Shown: positions 5,101 through 5,293 of the stretch, in pieces
Layout of the letters: every line of letters begins with the position of its first letter
Numbering within the stretch: position 1 is the first letter of the stretch
The notes under the pieces: generated by a model
The model's input: only the letters and a program-made list of their open reading frames with translations
Database searches by the model: none
What the model was told of the DNA's origin: nothing
From: Klebsiella pneumoniae
Lineage (GTDB): Bacteria > Pseudomonadota > Gammaproteobacteria > Pseudomonadales > Azotimanducaceae
Direction: 5' to 3'
Assembly: GCA_945878745.1 (NCBI GenBank)
Contig: CAMDVY010000251.1
Span: 1-5,293, forward strand
Length of the DNA: 5,293 bases
Translations under genes and position numbers: made by a program

Positions 5101-5293
5101 ACGATCTGACCCAACAGGCTGACAAGACCTTGAACGGCAACGTGAGAATTTCTGCTGCCACCTACCAACCCTTTATCCAGCCCATGGCAACCAGCAGGTT
5201 TCGCCGTTGGCACGCCGTTGTCGGGGTCGTGTTGTTTGCCGCCGTTCTCACGCTCTTTTTTCTGTTTACGGCTCGCTCGGTTGCGCTGGATTT
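5097..5293 (+). CDS. N-terminus of a single-pass membrane protein, 3'-truncated
   Basis: No ATG gives this gene a sensible start, but the frame is open from 5085 to the right edge. A TTG at 5097 overlaps the upstream stop by four bases (TTGA) and has a GAGG ribosome binding site. The 65 visible residues contain a polar start, the segment NVRISAATYQPFIQP (15-29), basic residues SRFRRWH, one membrane helix (about 40-58, VVGVVLFAAVLTLFFLF), then TARSVALD entering the periplasm. A GTG at 5142 or ATG at 5184 would be later alternatives, but both cut off sequence before or within the YQPF segment. From memory, the pre-membrane YxPF segment and LFTARSV exit resemble the N-termini of PEGA-domain proteins, sometimes fused to a formylglycine-generating-enzyme-like domain. 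That part lies outside the window, so the identity is an inference. Tight coupling suggests it acts with the TPR/PEGA-like protein. Confidence 0.72.
   Translation, partial: MNDLTQQADKTLNGNVRISAATYQPFIQPMATSRFRRWHAVVGVVLFAAVLTLFFLFTARSVALD

Overview
The window is about 5.3 kb of densely coding bacterial DNA with every supported gene on the + strand. The estimated GC content is in the upper 50s percent. Two lipobox signal peptides, a TonB C-terminal-like domain and a single-pass TPR protein with a PEGA-like end point to a Gram-negative bacterium. My inference from family resemblance is a gammaproteobacterium, probably environmental. No sequence here fixes the genus.

Layout: (1) positions 2-1084 hold the 3' part of a TPR protein ending in a TonB C-terminal-like domain and a disordered tail; its start lies left of the window. 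(2) Positions 1085-1208 are a 124-base gap with no convincing promoter or terminator. (3) Positions 1209-2276 encode a lipoprotein with a serine tract, a collagen-like Gly-X-Pro stretch, a Gly-rich charged middle and a helical C-terminus. (4) Positions 2282-3595 encode a second, globular lipoprotein with a C-terminal hydrophobic hairpin. (5) Positions 3610-5100 (possibly from a CTG at 3592) encode an inner-membrane-anchored periplasmic TPR protein with a PEGA-like C-terminal domain. (6) Positions 5097-5293 hold the start of another single-pass membrane protein, beginning at a TTG that overlaps the previous stop; it runs off the right edge.

The last four genes are separated by 5, 14 (or overlapping) and -4 bases, so they almost certainly form one transcription unit. 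The first gene may belong to it as well. Together they look like parts of a cell-envelope assembly: two lipoproteins whose +2 residues favour the outer membrane, one with a long flexible stalk, plus inner-membrane proteins whose TPR and PEGA-like parts face the periplasm. The function is not known to me. The gene set, the Pro-in-Y collagen-like stalk, the non-ATG overlapping starts and a cluster of strong inverted repeats at the signal-peptide end of the second lipoprotein gene are the main points of interest.
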